Source: Planctomycetota bacterium (GTDB lineage Bacteria; Planctomycetota; Phycisphaerae; WQYP01). Taken from it: 8,409 nt of DNA. Under the pieces are notes generated by a model, which saw only the letters and a list, made by a program, of their open reading frames with translations, had not been told where the DNA came from and made no database searches. The position numbers were made by a program, and so were the translations under genes. The stretch covers positions 1-8,409 of the forward strand of contig JAJZCU010000068.1 of NCBI GenBank assembly GCA_021828935.1, written 5' to 3'. This document shows, in pieces, positions 7,630 to 8,409 of this stretch (within the stretch, counting starts at the first letter, position 1; the number at the start of each line of letters is the position of its first letter).

Positions 7630-7652
7630 CCGCTTTCCGTGACAAAAAGCGG
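7630..7652 (+). repeat. Inverted repeat (stem-loop) upstream of the GH13 gene
   Basis: CCGCTTT (7630-7636) and AAAGCGG (7646-7652) are exact inverse complements separated by 9 bases. The repeat ends 42 bases before the GH13 start codon, so it could be an operator or a leader hairpin. No T tract follows, so it is not a standard terminator. Confidence 0.4.
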
Positions 7653-7681
7653 GCCGGTCAGAATGTCGCTATCGTGCTTAT

Positions 7682-7685
7682 GGAG
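7682..7685 (+). promoter_or_regulatory. Ribosome binding site of the GH13 gene
   Basis: GGAG lies 9 bases before the ATG at 7695. An in-frame TGA at 7689-7691 blocks any earlier start in this frame, so 7695 is the first possible ATG. Confidence 0.6.
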
Positions 7686-7694
7686 ATCTGAAAT

Positions 7695-8409
7695 ATGGCT
7701 GCCACCGCCGCATCGCCTGTCTTGCAAACCGGACCGAAAATTTCCGTCGCCATGGGCGACGGCGTTCCAACACCAAAGCCAGCGGCCACTATTGAGTTGA
7801 CGCTGTTTGCCCCGACCATTGAACACGCCGCGGTCATTGGTGATTTCACGGCATGGAAAGATGTCGCAATGACATTGGGATCAGACGGCTACCACCGCCT
7901 ATCCCTTCCGGTGGCCGATGGCGACCACCGTTATAAATTTCGAATTCAATCAAAGAGTTGGTTTCAGCCGGGCCAGTGGGTCAATATCACCGACCCGCGC
8001 GCCACCCGCGTTGAGCCGCGCACCAACAATGGCATACTTCGCGTAAAAGGCGGCCGGATCATCGTCGATGAATACCAGTGGCGGCACGACGCCGCGCCGT
8101 TGCCGCCGGACAACAAATTGGTTATTTATGAACTGCATGTGGCGGACTTTAGCGGCGGAGCAGCGGAACCCCTGGCCCGGGGGAAGTTCAAGGACGTCAT
8201 TGAAAAGCTGCCCTACTTAAAAGACTTAGGCGTGAACGCCCTTGAGTTAATGCCTATTAAAGAATATCCGGGCGACTACTCGTGGGGATATAATCCGCAG
8301 CATCTGTTCGCTCCGGAGCACCTGTACGGGCCTTCCGAAGACCTCAAACGCCTCATTGATTCCGCCCATGAACAGGGCATGCGCGTGATTTTCGATGGCA
8401 TCTACAACC
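7695..8409 (+). CDS. GH13 alpha-amylase-family enzyme with N-terminal CBM48-like domain (3' end outside window)
   Basis: The first 238 residues are present and the frame is open to the window edge. After a loose N-terminus of about 30 residues comes a CBM48/E-set immunoglobulin-like domain (about 32-86; AAVIGDFTAW, DGYHRLSLP, GDHRYKFRI), as in glycogen branching and debranching enzymes. The GH13 barrel starts at about 140: VIYELHVADFS (143-153), LKDLGVNALELMPIKEYPGD (175-194), WGYNP (197-201), then EQGMRVIFDGIYN, where D234 begins conserved region I (usually DVVYNH). The catalytic nucleophile, the acid/base and the third carboxylate lie beyond the window. The enzyme should act on alpha-1,4 or alpha-1,6 glucans such as glycogen. 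Branching enzyme, pullulanase/debranching enzyme and trehalohydrolase cannot be told apart here. There is no signal peptide, so a cytoplasmic role is likely. It is divergent from alaS, with GGAG 9 bases before the ATG. Confidence 0.9.
   Translation, partial: MAATAASPVLQTGPKISVAMGDGVPTPKPAATIELTLFAPTIEHAAVIGDFTAWKDVAMTLGSDGYHRLSLPVADGDHRYKFRIQSKSWFQPGQWVNITDPRATRVEPRTNNGILRVKGGRIIVDEYQWRHDAAPLPPDNKLVIYELHVADFSGGAAEPLARGKFKDVIEKLPYLKDLGVNALELMPIKEYPGDYSWGYNPQHLFAPEHLYGPSEDLKRLIDSAHEQGMRVIFDGIYN

Larger units (their letters stand above)
7302..7694. other. Divergent intergenic region between alaS and the GH13 gene (393 bases)
   Basis: It must hold the promoters for both the alaS cluster (minus) and the alpha-glucan gene (plus). 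I see a TACAAT box for alaS, an interrupted palindrome at 7442-7461 and a stem-loop at 7630-7652. The half nearer the GH13 gene (about 7551-7620) is richer in T runs than the rest of the window. I found no tRNA, no recognised riboswitch and no open frame with both a ribosome binding site and protein-like composition. Confidence 0.6.

Noticed and set aside
7388..7645. An 85-codon minus-strand open frame between alaS and the GH13 gene
   Set aside because: It starts at TTG, has no ribosome binding site, and its mixed Arg/Cys/Ser composition matches no family; most likely chance.

Overview
The window (about 60% G+C by eye) looks like ordinary chromosome from a Gram-negative-type bacterium, most likely a planctomycete and perhaps class Phycisphaerae. 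The lineage is judged from the style of AlaS (DDPTLLFANAGMNQFK near the N-terminus) and of MnmA (an insert before CCSTADAADAR, then GRTPNPCVRCN). It is inferred from remembered family patterns, not from a search. An RND pump and a secreted protein with a signal peptide fit a cell with two membranes.

Layout: (1) 2-1363, plus strand, the C-terminal half of an RND efflux permease whose 5' part lies outside the window; it ends in a His/Gly-rich tail. (2) 1429-7301, minus strand, four genes in one direction, read from the right: alaS (alanyl-tRNA synthetase), mnmA (tRNA U34 2-thiouridylase), an endonuclease/exonuclease/phosphatase-fold hydrolase, and a small basic secreted protein of unknown function. 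Gaps are 89, 59 and 97 bases with no convincing terminator, so they may be co-transcribed. (3) 7302-7694, a divergent intergenic region with a candidate alaS -10 box, two inverted repeats and no gene I can support. (4) 7695 to the window end, plus strand, the N-terminal part of a GH13 alpha-glucan enzyme with a CBM48-like domain.

How the genes work together: alaS and mnmA both serve tRNA function (charging of tRNA-Ala; 2-thiolation of U34 in Lys, Glu and Gln tRNAs). The hydrolase and the secreted protein have no evident link to that beyond gene order. The RND pump and the GH13 enzyme are separate flanking units, for export and for glycogen or other alpha-glucan metabolism.

I found no mobile element, CRISPR array, tRNA, rRNA, recognised riboswitch or defence system, and no evidence of a new system. 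The points worth a second look are modest: an acidic residue in an RND transmembrane helix and that protein's His-rich tail, the cysteine set and insert of MnmA, the Arg/His-rich secreted protein, and the palindromes between alaS and the GH13 gene.
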